From the NCBI GenBank assembly GCA_045546975.1, contig JAZQDV010000007.1:62001-126000 (forward strand): 64,000 nucleotides of DNA. The letters are read 5' to 3'. Each line of letters opens with the position of its first letter. The first letter of the stretch is position 1. Below the pieces are notes generated by a model. The model was not told where the DNA came from and did not search any database. It saw only the letters and a list, made by a program, of their open reading frames with translations. This DNA is from SIG480 sp045546975. GTDB taxonomy: Bacteria > Bacillota > Clostridia > Oscillospirales > JAAYXM01. The position numbers and the translations under genes were made by a program. This document shows positions 53,697-61,602 of the stretch, in pieces.

Positions 53697-54206
53697 ATGA
53701 GGAATACCTGTTGCTTTTTCGGACACCGAAAAATCTATATAACGGATGAGCTGATATCAAAACTGCACAATGTCATTGAAAAACTAATTATCGACAACGA
53801 TGTTGATTGTTTTCTTTTTGGCAGCAAAAGTCAATTTAACGATTTATGCTACCAAATTGTCAGTGAAATAAGAGTTTGCTACCCCTATATAAAAAGAATT
53901 TATGTCAGAGCACATTTTCCTCACATTGACGACAGTTATAAATCCTATTTGCTTCAGGGATATGAGGAAACTTATTACCCAAGAAATATAATAAAAGCGG
54001 GTAAGTTAGCTTATATTATGAGAAACCGTGAAATGATAGACAAAAGCGAGTTTTGCGTAGTATATTTAGACGAAAACTATATACCGATCAAACGGAATAG
54101 AGAAGGCATGGATTTGACTGTTCATAGCCCTAAAAGCGGCACGAAACTCGCCTATGATTATGCACTAAAAAAGCAGAGGACTGTCATAAACATTTTCATA
54201 AAATAA
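53697..54206 (+). CDS. SLOG-fold (DUF1273/YpsA-like) protein
   Basis: A 169-residue protein starting MRNTCCFFGHRKI, the hallmark of the DUF1273/SLOG family, Rossmann-like proteins thought to bind nucleotides or nucleotide-derived ligands. Further family features: DCFLFGSKSQFNDLCYQIV near residue 40 and a C-terminal SGTKLAYDYALKKQRTVINI. ATG 53697 is ten bases after AAGGAG; ATG 53688 is too close to it. It pairs with the divergent XRE regulator. Its stop codon abuts the left end of a MITE-like element. Function is unknown. Confidence 0.85.
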   Translation: MRNTCCFFGHRKIYITDELISKLHNVIEKLIIDNDVDCFLFGSKSQFNDLCYQIVSEIRVCYPYIKRIYVRAHFPHIDDSYKSYLLQGYEETYYPRNIIKAGKLAYIMRNREMIDKSEFCVVYLDENYIPIKRNREGMDLTVHSPKSGTKLAYDYALKKQRTVINIFIK

Positions 54207-54281
54207 AAGACTGAACGGAAGGGTGGCGCTTCATAGGGATAAAACGCCAAAAAACCACGATTTTGGCACATAACTGCATCA

Positions 54282-54317
54282 AAAAAGCTCCCAACCCGTC
54301 AGGGTTGCGAGCTTTTT
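54282..54317. terminator. Terminator-like hairpin inside the MITE-like element
   Basis: AAAAAGCTCCCAACCC (54282-54297) pairs with 54302-54317 with one mismatch and loop GTCA; the T-rich side gives CTTTTTAAT. Confidence 0.75.
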
Positions 54318-54396
54318 AATCTTGTTCTGCACTCAAACTTATGATTTTTTGGTGCAAAGCAGTTTTGGGTTAGATATTTTTCGAATTAGAGAAATT

Positions 54397-54437
54397 AAAA
54401 AATGCGGACATACTGACGTATGTCTGTATTTTTTTGT
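54397..54437. terminator. Second terminator-like hairpin inside the MITE-like element
   Basis: AAAATGCGGACATAC pairs with GTATGTCTGTATTTT (two G-U pairs) around TGAC, followed by a T run. Confidence 0.7.
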
Positions 54438-54520
54438 GTACTATAAACGAAAAAGAGCAAGCCAAAACCGTATTCTCCCTATGAAGCACCACCCAAACCG
54501 TTCAGTCTTTTGTCTTTTTG

Positions 54521-54976
54521 TTAGTCTTCGCAGTGGCAGGAGCAACCCCCGTCGCACTCGTCATCAGCAAGGTCGTCAAGGTCAAACTCAAGCTCTTCAC
54601 CGCAACCCGGGCAGGAGATGGTACCGAGGGCAAGAATGTCCTCATCAACCATAATGGAATCTCCGCAGGTCGGGCATACAACTTCGTAGTGGAAGTCGTC
54701 GCAGTCGCAGTCGCAGTCGCAGTCATCGCCACAGTCGCAATCGTCACCGCAAGTGCCGTCATCAAATGCGCCCTCAAGCTCCAAAAGCTCTTCTGCAACT
54801 TCATCGAGCTCATCGCTCATTTCATCTGTGATATCTTCAAGATCTGCAACGGATGCTGCAAGCTCATCGATAACGTCTACAATAGCAAGGAGAAGCTTCC
54901 CTTCCTTTGTGTCAGAATCAATGTCAAGCCCGTCGCAAAGGCCACGAAGATATGCTGCTCTTTCAATTATATCCAT
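54521..54976 (-). CDS. CD1247-type protein, acidic and Cys-rich
   Basis: A 151-residue protein. The N-terminal MDIIERAAYLRGLCDGLDID and acidic helix match the CD1247 N-terminal domain found across Clostridia. The middle has runs of DCDCDCD and GDDCDCGDD, and the end a zinc-ribbon pair (VVCPTCGDS, ISCPGCGEE) followed by CSCHC. Overall it is extremely acidic, so metal binding is likely. The DCDC run is encoded by a hexamer repeat. It is preceded by AGGATT before ATG 54976 and lies 18 bases after efp in the same transcript. Function unknown. Confidence 0.85.
   Translation of the reverse strand: MDIIERAAYLRGLCDGLDIDSDTKEGKLLLAIVDVIDELAASVADLEDITDEMSDELDEVAEELLELEGAFDDGTCGDDCDCGDDCDCDCDCDDFHYEVVCPTCGDSIMVDEDILALGTISCPGCGEELEFDLDDLADDECDGGCSCHCED
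54701..54724. repeat. Hexanucleotide tandem repeat (GCAGTC)4 in the CD1247-type gene
   Basis: Four perfect GCAGTC copies, with imperfect copies on both sides, encode alternating Asp-Cys. Gain or loss of a unit would keep frame. Confidence 0.85.
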
Positions 54977-54994
54977 TAAAATAATCCTCCGAAA

Positions 54995-55555
54995 CTACTT
55001 CGCACGCTCGAGGTATTCGCCTGTTCTTGTATCAATCTTGATCTTATCGCCAATATTGATAAAGAGCGGAACACGAACCTCAGCACCTGTTTCTACAACA
55101 GCAGGCTTTGTAACGTTTGTAGCTGTATCGCCCTTAAGGCCCGGCTCAGTTTCAGTAATCTCAAGCTCAACGAAGTTAGGCGGCTCGATACCGAAAACCT
55201 GGCCCTTGAAAGAAAGAATCTTAACAGGCATATTCTCTTTTACAAACTTAAAACTGTCTGTGAGAACATCTGCATTGAGCGGAATCTGCTCATAACTCTC
55301 CATATCCATGAAGTAGTAAAGCTCGCCGTCGTTATAGAGGTACTCTGTGTCCTTGCGCTCTACGAATGCAGGCGGGAATTTATCGGTCGGGTTGAACGCA
55401 CGCTCAACAACAGCACCTGTAACAACGTTACGGTACTTTGTGCGAACGAACGCCGCACCCTTACCCGGCTTAACATGCTGGAACTCGATAATTTGCATTA
55501 CCTGTCCGTCCATTTCAAAAGTCATACCATTTCTGAATTCACCAGCAGAAATCAT
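54995..55555 (-). CDS. efp: Elongation factor P
   Basis: A 186-residue tRNA-shaped factor that rescues ribosomes stalled at polyproline. It begins [14 protein letters not shown]; the tip of domain I is [14 protein letters not shown], with Lys at the usual modification position, and domain III ends [17 protein letters not shown]. The start ATG 55555 is seven bases after GGAGGA. An own promoter lies upstream, and the CD1247-type gene follows. Confidence 0.97.
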   Translation of the reverse strand: MISAGEFRNGMTFEMDGQVMQIIEFQHVKPGKGAAFVRTKYRNVVTGAVVERAFNPTDKFPPAFVERKDTEYLYNDGELYYFMDMESYEQIPLNADVLTDSFKFVKENMPVKILSFKGQVFGIEPPNFVELEITETEPGLKGDTATNVTKPAVVETGAEVRVPLFINIGDKIKIDTRTGEYLERAK

Positions 55556-55592
55556 TTGTAAATCCTCCAATTTTTATTGTATATCTTTATAT

Positions 55593-55621
55593 ATTTTACC
55601 CTATTTTGGTCTTTATTGCAA
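55593..55621 (-). promoter_or_regulatory. Promoter of efp
   Basis: Minus-strand TTGCAA (55616-55621), 17 bases, TAAAAT (55593-55598), in the gap between aroQ and efp. Confidence 0.65.
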
Positions 55622-55641
55622 GAACAACTTTGCTTTTTCCC

Positions 55642-56073
55642 CTACTTTTCACAAAGTGCCTTTACGCCGAGCGGATATACGCGCTTTCCAAGACCCATTA
55701 TTACATCACAGCAAACGTCGGAGAGCACAGATTTATGCCTGAACTCTTCCCTTTCTCGGATGTTTGAAAGGTGCACCTCAATGCAGGGTATTTTTGTTCC
55801 TGATATCGCATCGCGGATAGCAATGCTGTAGTGGGTATACGCGCCTGCATTCAGTACTATTCCGTCATATTTCTCAAAATATGCGCGGTGAATGAGGTCG
55901 CAAATCTCTCCCTCGCAGTTTGTCTGGTATGCAGAAATCTCCACACCAAGGTCTTTTGTTTCTTCCTTTGTGTACTCGATTATATCCCCGAGTGTGTCAT
56001 GCCCGTATATCTCGGGCTCACGCGTACCGAGGAGATTTAAGTTCGGGCCGTTTATTATCATTATCCTTTTCAT
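55642..56073 (-). CDS. aroQ: 3-dehydroquinate dehydratase, type II
   Basis: A 143-residue shikimate-pathway enzyme converting 3-dehydroquinate to 3-dehydroshikimate. Motifs: INGPNLNLLGTREPEIYG at the N-terminus with the catalytic Tyr, YQTNCEGEI near residue 49, LNAGAYTHYS near 74, and IEVHLSNIREREEFR near 98. Its ATG overlaps the yqeG stop by one base (TAATG). Type II enzymes are dodecameric and cytoplasmic. Confidence 0.97.
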   Translation of the reverse strand: MKRIMIINGPNLNLLGTREPEIYGHDTLGDIIEYTKEETKDLGVEISAYQTNCEGEICDLIHRAYFEKYDGIVLNAGAYTHYSIAIRDAISGTKIPCIEVHLSNIREREEFRHKSVLSDVCCDVIMGLGKRVYPLGVKALCEK

Positions 56074-56513
56074 TATTCAAACATTCTCCTTTTCCCGAGC
56101 GGGGGCACCTTTATCGCAAGTATTCCAAATCGTCGTGCGCCGAAGATATCTGTTGTTATTTTATCGCCCATAAGCGCGGTAGTCTTTTTTGTTCCTCCGA
56201 GCTTTTCCATTGCAAGACGGAGTGTTCTCCTTCCCGGTTTCCCGCTCTTCCAGTAGAAATCAACACCGAGCGGAGTGCAAAACTTCTCCACTCTCTCGCG
56301 ATCGTTGTTTGAAACGACAGCTATCCTGACCCCGTGACGCGAAAGCTCTTCTACCCACGCAATGGTTGCATCGTCCGGTACATCGTTTTCGTATTTTCCG
56401 AGAGTGTTGTCAAGGTCGCAGATAAGTACCTTTATCCCAAGCTTCCGTGCAAGGTCACCATCAAGCTCAAAGATGTTATGAAGTTTTAAGTTTGGCAATA
56501 TGAGTCTTATCAT
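56073..56513 (-). CDS. YqeG-family HAD IIIA phosphatase
   Basis: A 146-residue HAD protein: motif I LICDLDNTLGKY near residue 30, motif II VVSNN near 66, KPGRRTL near 92, and motif IV ALMGDKITTDIFGARR near 112. YqeG proteins are conserved in Firmicutes beside shikimate and ribosome-assembly genes; the substrate is unsettled. ATG 56513 follows GGGAGG. It is coupled to aroQ by a TAATG overlap. Confidence 0.93.
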   Translation of the reverse strand: MIRLILPNLKLHNIFELDGDLARKLGIKVLICDLDNTLGKYENDVPDDATIAWVEELSRHGVRIAVVSNNDRERVEKFCTPLGVDFYWKSGKPGRRTLRLAMEKLGGTKKTTALMGDKITTDIFGARRFGILAIKVPPLGKRRMFE

Positions 56514-56546
56514 ATCATGCCTCCCAAAACAGTGTTCTTGTTGTTT

Positions 56547-57101
56547 TTACGCTTTCCCGGTTTTTGCCTTTTTCGGCTCAAGGATATCGTATCTAACAAT
56601 TCCGACGATGACGGAAATGAGTATGCCGATGTGGGTTACGAGATTTGCCCAGGCAACAGGTGCTGCCATAAAGTCATAGGTTGTCCAGATAATCATATTG
56701 AAGAAGAAAATAATTCTTGTAAAACGCGGATTTGTTGAGCTTACTCCGACAAGGAAGAGGATTGAACCGAGAGTCGGTAGAAGGTCATACGGAACGCGGA
56801 CGCTTCCTGCCATATAGAGAACGCCTGCGGAAACAAGTGCATAAATAAAGAAGAAAATAACGGCAATGTACTTTGGCGGATTTTTATCCTTGCGGAGGAA
56901 AAAGTAATTAATAAGAGTATGTATGCCACCAACAAGGCACATTGCACCGCCTGTGATTTTTGAAAGGTCAAGGAACAGGTAGCTGAGCGCTACAAGAAGA
57001 TTTGAAAGGCACTGCGAAATGATTATCTGCCACTGCTTCTTAAGCTGGAAGCCGACAATGGCAACCACAGTTCCGATGTAACCTAAGATAAGAGATGTCA
57101 T
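56547..57101 (-). CDS. YgjV-family inner membrane protein
   Basis: A 184-residue protein with about six or seven helices, beginning MTSLILGYIGTVVAIVGFQL and containing KKQWQIIISQCLSN and NPRFTRIIFFFNMIIWTTYD, the pattern of YgjV/bacterial inner membrane family. Function unknown. ATG 57101 is six bases after AAGGTGGG; the longer frame to 57158 has no ribosome site. It leads the yqeG-aroQ transcript. Confidence 0.82.
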   Translation of the reverse strand: MTSLILGYIGTVVAIVGFQLKKQWQIIISQCLSNLLVALSYLFLDLSKITGGAMCLVGGIHTLINYFFLRKDKNPPKYIAVIFFFIYALVSAGVLYMAGSVRVPYDLLPTLGSILFLVGVSSTNPRFTRIIFFFNMIIWTTYDFMAAPVAWANLVTHIGILISVIVGIVRYDILEPKKAKTGKA

Positions 57102-57217
57102 AATTAACCCACCTTTGAAATTTCTCTCTGCTTTGGGCCCGTGTTCTTCGGGCCTCATTTTTGTGTTTTTTCTGCATATCTATTAAAAGACGGATATTCC
57201 GCTTTTTGCATGAGATT

Positions 57218-57245
57218 ATTATACCATAAATTTGTTTTTTATCAA
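57218..57245 (-). promoter_or_regulatory. Promoter of the YgjV-yqeG-aroQ operon
   Basis: Minus-strand TTGATA (57240-57245), 16 bases, TATAAT (57218-57223). The leader holds a GGCCCG/CGGGCC hairpin at about 57137-57155. Confidence 0.65.
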
Positions 57246-57264
57246 TATTAAAAGGAGCAAAACC

Positions 57265-57990
57265 ATGAAAATATGTCTCAACTTCTCAGCAAGTGAACGG
57301 GAACGTGCAGAGCGTTTCAATTTTGACATCGGTTGTCTTTCATACGCAGCACACGGAAGTGCGCTCTATTCTGAAAAAAGTGAAACACCGCCATCGGGCG
57401 ATGTTATGATAATATGTGTAAAAAGTGCGGATTCGCACGTTGCGGCGGCAATATACGACGAGTGTCGGAAGCGGAAGTTCCGTGCCGTGTTTCTTGACTC
57501 GGAAGTAACCTCCAATGAGCTCACACTGCTTTCAGAATCGCTCTCACGCCGCGGCATCCCTCTTTTCTCTCCGATAGAGATATCCCACACTCTTCCCGGC
57601 TCCCGCCCCGTTGCGGAGCTTGCAGTTTCAGGTGGCAGCATCACGGAATATCTTGAAACTCTGCTCTCGCGCCACAAGACTCTTGCGCTGTCACTTCCGA
57701 GAATTGCGCTTCGATTTGATATGGGAGAGGATACCTCAATCGGGGTTCCGATTTCGAAAAGAGAAGTCAGACGGCTCATGAACATACACGATGCAAAGGT
57801 TTTCTACTCTCCCGCAATGATGATAAATTACTTTATCTTTTCTCCCGCCCCGCACAATGCAAGTTATATCCTTTTTGACGATGCGCGCTCGCTTAGCGAA
57901 AAAATACGCCTTGCCAAAAAGCAAGGCGTATCTGACCTTTTTCTTACATACAGCGAAATTGCAGATATAATATCAGCTATTTCCTTTTAA
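57265..57990 (+). CDS. Hypothetical protein beside rqcH
   Basis: A 241-residue protein with no signal peptide or membrane helix, starting MKICLNFSASERERAERF at ATG 57265, seven bases after AAAGGAG. It alternates strands and helices (VMIICVKSADSHVAAAIYDE, FRAVFLDSEVT, RIALRFDMGED, QGVSDLFLTY), suggesting a barrel or Rossmann-like fold. I recognise no family. Its last 18 bases overlap the convergent rqcH gene. It stands alone, facing right. Confidence 0.7.
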   Translation: MKICLNFSASERERAERFNFDIGCLSYAAHGSALYSEKSETPPSGDVMIICVKSADSHVAAAIYDECRKRKFRAVFLDSEVTSNELTLLSESLSRRGIPLFSPIEISHTLPGSRPVAELAVSGGSITEYLETLLSRHKTLALSLPRIALRFDMGEDTSIGVPISKREVRRLMNIHDAKVFYSPAMMINYFIFSPAPHNASYILFDDARSLSEKIRLAKKQGVSDLFLTYSEIADIISAISF

Positions 57991-59724
57991 TTTTGAGAGA
58001 AGTTCCTCGTCTGGATCAACGTATGCTGTATAGTAGTTTGTGTAAATTACTCTTCCGGGAGCTGCGCCCTGCGGTTTTTTCACATATCTTACCTCGGCAT
58101 AGTCGACGGGCACATTTTTTGAATCCTTTGCGCGCGAGAGCGTTGCCGCGATAATTGCAGCTTCCGTATAAAGGCGTGCCGGCGGCTCGTCGTCAAATGC
58201 ACGCTCGACTATTACGTGTGAGCCCGGAATATTCTTTGTGTGAAACCACAGGTCGTACTTCTCCGCGCTTTTTAAGGTAAGTGCATCGTTTTGCTTGTTG
58301 TTTCTTCCTGCATATATCGTATATCCGTCGCTTGAAATAAACCTGTACGGACGAAGTGCCGTCTGCTTTTTGTCGCGGCGGATATTTTTGTCAACATACC
58401 CCATTTCGCGAAGCTCCTCGCGGATTTCCGCAATATCAGCCGTGCTTTCGGCCTTCTCAATGCTCTCAAGCACGCTTTCAAGGTATATGAGCTCCTCCTC
58501 ACCGGCACTTATCTGCTCGGTTATATACTTTTCCGCATTCTTCATTCTGCGATATGAACGAAAAAGCTTTTCCGAGTTTTCCTGCGGAGTAAGTCGCGGA
58601 TCCAGCTCTATCTCAACCTCTTCGTTGTCGGCAAAGTAGTTTATAGCGCAAAAAGAGGACATACCCTTCTCTAACCGGTAGATGTTTGCCGCAATAAGCT
58701 CACCCGTCTCGCGAAGACCCTCGCGATTTTCTGCGCGCAAAAGCTCCTCTTTCTGGAGTGCAAGTTTCTTTTCCGTTCTCGAAATCGAGTTTTTTACCAC
58801 CTGCAAAATACCGTGGGCGTGTGAGCGAAGCCCCTCACGAAGCTCGCGAATTTCATAGAAATCAGAAAGCACCTCAGAGAGCGTTTCACGCTCCTCGCAC
58901 CGCATAGTTTCCTCGTACTGCCGTATCGGGAAGTATGAGAATTCGTACGGATGCTTGCCGTCAAACACAATACACGGGCATTTCTTTTCGTTTACCGTTT
59001 CAAAAATTGCCGCTGCAAGCTTTTCGCGCTCTGAGAGATCAAAATCTCGCATAAGAAAAGCGGTGTCTCCCGTCGCAAGATATGAAAGCTCGCGCGCGAC
59101 AAGCGGAGAAAAGCCGAGAAATGTGGATATTATCCATTTATCGCACGGGATATCTCCCTTTTCGTTGCAGATAATCTCAAACAGCTCTGCGCGCGAGTAT
59201 CCTCGCGGATTGAGCTTTTCCTGCGCCGGAGGAAGCGTATAAAAGAGCCCCGGAAGTACCTGACGCTTTTCACTCATTCCTATATCGACACGCTTTAAGC
59301 ACTCTATGACCCTATCCTCGCCATCACGCAGGATTATATTTGAATGACGACCCATAAGCTCACATGTGAGCGTTCTTGTGGTCGCAACACCCATCTCGTC
59401 GTTTACTGAAAGCTTTATGTCGATAATCCTCTCCATCTCAGGAGATGAGACCGAGATAATCTTTCCGTTTGTGAGATGCTTTCGCAAAAGCATACAGAAC
59501 ATCGGCGCATTTGCGGGGTTTTCCCTTGTACGCTCGGTTAAGTGAATGCGCGGAAATGACGCGTTTGCTGAAACGATAAGGCGTTTTCCTTTTACAAACG
59601 GGCCGCGGAGCGCGATTACTATATCGTCGCGCTGAGGCTGATGTATCTTGTCTATCCTTGCATCTTTTAAGGTGTTATTCAGTTCTTCGGCAAGCGCACT
59701 TATAAATACTGCGTCAATTGCCAT
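57973..59724 (-). CDS. rqcH: Rqc2/NEMF homologue RqcH (NFACT family)
   Basis: A 583-residue ribosome quality-control factor that binds stalled 50S-peptidyl-tRNA and directs alanine tailing. The N-terminal NFACT-N domain starts MAIDAVFISALAEELN and includes FPRIHLTER and MGRHSNIIL; a coiled coil spans about residues 290-440, and the NFACT-R domain has YTIYAGRNNKQND, DLWFHTKNIPGSHVIV and PVDYAEVRYVKKPQGAAPG near 555. It follows nif3 by 12 bases in the operon trmK-nif3-rqcH. Confidence 0.96.
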   Translation of the reverse strand: MAIDAVFISALAEELNNTLKDARIDKIHQPQRDDIVIALRGPFVKGKRLIVSANASFPRIHLTERTRENPANAPMFCMLLRKHLTNGKIISVSSPEMERIIDIKLSVNDEMGVATTRTLTCELMGRHSNIILRDGEDRVIECLKRVDIGMSEKRQVLPGLFYTLPPAQEKLNPRGYSRAELFEIICNEKGDIPCDKWIISTFLGFSPLVARELSYLATGDTAFLMRDFDLSEREKLAAAIFETVNEKKCPCIVFDGKHPYEFSYFPIRQYEETMRCEERETLSEVLSDFYEIRELREGLRSHAHGILQVVKNSISRTEKKLALQKEELLRAENREGLRETGELIAANIYRLEKGMSSFCAINYFADNEEVEIELDPRLTPQENSEKLFRSYRRMKNAEKYITEQISAGEEELIYLESVLESIEKAESTADIAEIREELREMGYVDKNIRRDKKQTALRPYRFISSDGYTIYAGRNNKQNDALTLKSAEKYDLWFHTKNIPGSHVIVERAFDDEPPARLYTEAAIIAATLSRAKDSKNVPVDYAEVRYVKKPQGAAPGRVIYTNYYTAYVDPDEELLSKLKGNS

Positions 59725-59736
59725 AAAAGCTCACCT

Positions 59737-60525
59737 CTATATCGTGAAAAAATCTGTACAGTCAAAATTCGATTTTGCAACAGAAACAGAAAGCGACGGG
59801 AATGCGCTTTTAATTATCTCCTCAATTTTCGGACAAACTATATTTTCCGTTGCAAAATGCCCTGCATCAATTGCGTTTATCCCAAGTTCACGCGCCTCTA
59901 AAAAGTGGTTGTGCTTTATGTCTGCAGTAACTATTGTATCAAAGCCGAGCTTTGTTGCATAGGCAACAAAATCACCGCACGAGCCACCGCCCACCGCGAC
60001 GCGATGTACAGGGCGATCTTCATCGTGATACTTTACTCCGGAAACGGAAAGTTTTTTGCACACAGTCTCCATAAAGTCTTGAAGCTTCATCTTGCTCTTT
60101 AAGTTTCCGCATCTGCCAAGGCCTGATTTACTATCATCTTTAGGTTCAATGACTTCGGTATCGGAAAGTCCGAGAGTTTCTGCAAGAATGTCGTTTACTC
60201 CACCGCGTGCGCTGTCAAGATTTGTGTGCATACAGATTCCTGCAATGTTTTTTTCTATCATCGAAAGGATGATGTTTCCCATAACGTCGCTGTCGCAGAT
60301 ATTGGTTCTCGGTGTGAAAATCACAGGGTGGTGCGATACTATAAGCTCTGCCCCGATTTCTTCAGCCTCGCGCACAACATCGCTTGTTATATCAAGGGCG
60401 ACGAGCACCTTTTTAACCTCACGCTCTCCTCTTCCAACGAGAAAGCCCGGGTTGTCAAAGCTCTCCGCAAGAGAGAGCGGGGCCACCTTTAACAGTGCGT
60501 CCAAAATTTTATTTACTGTCGGCAT
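59737..60525 (-). CDS. Nif3-like dinuclear metal centre protein
   Basis: A 262-residue NIF3/YqfO-family protein. The metal ligands are visible in IVSHHPVIF near residue 62, MHTNLDSARGGVND near 98 and, at the end, DAGHFATEN near 228. The family may act as GTP cyclohydrolase-like or hydrolase enzymes; the true role is debated. Its start overlaps the trmK end by 13 bases, with GGAGAT inside trmK. trmK-nif3 is a conserved pair. Confidence 0.93.
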   Translation of the reverse strand: MPTVNKILDALLKVAPLSLAESFDNPGFLVGRGEREVKKVLVALDITSDVVREAEEIGAELIVSHHPVIFTPRTNICDSDVMGNIILSMIEKNIAGICMHTNLDSARGGVNDILAETLGLSDTEVIEPKDDSKSGLGRCGNLKSKMKLQDFMETVCKKLSVSGVKYHDEDRPVHRVAVGGGSCGDFVAYATKLGFDTIVTADIKHNHFLEARELGINAIDAGHFATENIVCPKIEEIIKSAFPSLSVSVAKSNFDCTDFFTI

Positions 60526-61187
60526 AGCTTTTCCATCTCCTCAATGTCGCGCATTTGCGCTTCTTCTTCGTCTTTTTTTAGGACTCCCGCCCTCTTCCTG
60601 TTTTCAAACTCATAAGAAAGGCGGTTTCGGACTTTTTGTATATACGCGTGAGCGTTTTCTTCCGAAAGCCCTGTTCGGCTTATATACTTTTCAAACGACT
60701 CAAATCCGTCTTTTCCGTCGAAGTGCGCGGTAATTACACAGTACATATGTCCGTTATGGGAAACAAACTTTTCTCTTTTTATCGAAAAGCCCTCGCGGTA
60801 TAAAAACTCCCGCAGGATTTCCGAGCGCGTCATCGGTTGCAGCACGAGCGTGCATCTATCTTTGGTCCAATTTGCCCGTGAAATGATATCTGCTATCGTT
60901 TCACCGCCCATACCTGCAATTACAACACAATCGTGATGCTCTATTCCCGAAAGCCCGTCAGTCAGCACGGTTTCTATCTTATCCCCCTGCCCTGACGCTT
61001 CTATTTCCCTCTTTGCATTTTTAAGCGGGCCCTCGTTTATATCACTTGCTGTTATTTTCTTCGCAAGGCCCCTCTCTGCCGCACATATCGAAACATAGCC
61101 GTGGTCACAGCCGACGTCAACAAGTGTTTCGCATACGGGGATCGACTCTAAAACCGCCGAGAGGCGCGCATCAAGTTTCTTGTCCAA
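60513..61187 (-). CDS. trmK: tRNA (adenine-22-N1)-methyltransferase
   Basis: A 224-residue Rossmann methyltransferase that methylates A22 of certain tRNAs. It starts at TTG 61187 after GGAGGA: LDARLSAVLESIP, then the SAM motif LVDVGCDHGYVSI near residue 22, the acidic loop TASDINEGPL near 46, the catalytic-site VVIAGMGGETI near 89 and LQPM near 115. A C-terminal coiled coil follows. The frame extends to 61235 without ribosome site. It begins the trmK-nif3-rqcH operon. Confidence 0.94.
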   Translation of the reverse strand: MDKKLDARLSAVLESIPVCETLVDVGCDHGYVSICAAERGLAKKITASDINEGPLKNAKREIEASGQGDKIETVLTDGLSGIEHHDCVVIAGMGGETIADIISRANWTKDRCTLVLQPMTRSEILREFLYREGFSIKREKFVSHNGHMYCVITAHFDGKDGFESFEKYISRTGLSEENAHAYIQKVRNRLSYEFENRKRAGVLKKDEEEAQMRDIEEMEKLCRQ

Positions 61188-61209
61188 GCCTTTTCCTCCA
61201 AGTCCCTGT

Positions 61210-61243
61210 ATAAAAATTGCGTGGCAGAAGGCCACGCAATTTT
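61210..61243 (-). terminator. Terminator of the DUF1858 gene
   Basis: A 13-bp stem AAAATTGCGTGGC (61213-61225 with 61231-61243) followed on the minus strand by TTTTT; it separates the DUF1858 gene from trmK. Confidence 0.85.
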
Positions 61244-61252
61244 GGTTTTATA

Positions 61253-61456
61253 TTACTTGCCCTCGAGGTGGTTGTTGAGCTTCTCAAGAAGAGCGTCAAC
61301 GTCTACACCGTGAACCATGCAAGCCTGCTCAAGTGTTTCGCCGCGGGAAGCAGGGCATCCAAGGCAGTGCATACCAATCTCAAAAAAGTAAGGTGCTGTA
61401 GTAACATCCATATCGAGAATATCGCCGATAATGGTATCTCTTGTAATCTGTGCCAT
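61253..61456 (-). CDS. DUF1858 domain protein
   Basis: A 67-residue protein with a single DUF1858 domain: ITRDTIIGDILDMD at the start and IGMHCLGCPASRGETLEQAC, where the C-x2-C pair may form a redox disulfide. Similar proteins occur beside hybrid-cluster and other redox proteins in anaerobes. ATG 61456 follows AAAAGGAG. It has its own promoter and terminator. Confidence 0.92.
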   Translation of the reverse strand: MAQITRDTIIGDILDMDVTTAPYFFEIGMHCLGCPASRGETLEQACMVHGVDVDALLEKLNNHLEGK

Positions 61457-61486
61457 ATCAAAAACTCCTTTTACTTTGATACTTAT

Positions 61487-61515
61487 ATTATATACTCAAA
61501 ACATGGTTTTTTCAA
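61487..61515 (-). promoter_or_regulatory. Promoter of the DUF1858 gene
   Basis: Minus-strand TTGAAA (61510-61515), 17 bases, TATAAT (61487-61492). Confidence 0.75.
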
Positions 61516-61539
61516 GAGCATTTTTATTTTTGGATATCA

Positions 61540-61568
61540 TTTACTTTAACCCTCAAATTTGGTATAAT
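61540..61568 (+). promoter_or_regulatory. Promoter of the radC-tex operon
   Basis: TTTACT (61540-61545), 17 bases, TATAAT (61563-61568), 35 bases before TTG 61603. Confidence 0.7.
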
Positions 61569-61602
61569 TATATAAAATTACGCTATATGAGAGGTGTTAG
61601 TC

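Larger units (their letters stand above)
54205..54511. mobile_element. MITE-like element with about 36-bp terminal inverted repeats
   Basis: The left end 54205-54239 and right end 54476-54511 are imperfect inverted copies (outer 14 bases AAAAGACTGAACGG exact, inner GCTTCATAGGGA exact, one indel and three substitutions between). The interior of about 235 bases has no gene but folds strongly: GCCAAAA/TTTTGGC (54246-54267) and two terminator-type hairpins. It fills the gap between the convergent SLOG and CD1247 genes. No target-site duplication was evident. This covers the gene-free stretch 54207-54520. Confidence 0.65.

Noticed and set aside
54690..54760. CRISPR-like or structural repeat
   Set aside because: It is a coding hexamer repeat (Asp-Cys) without spacers; no CRISPR array was seen anywhere in the window.
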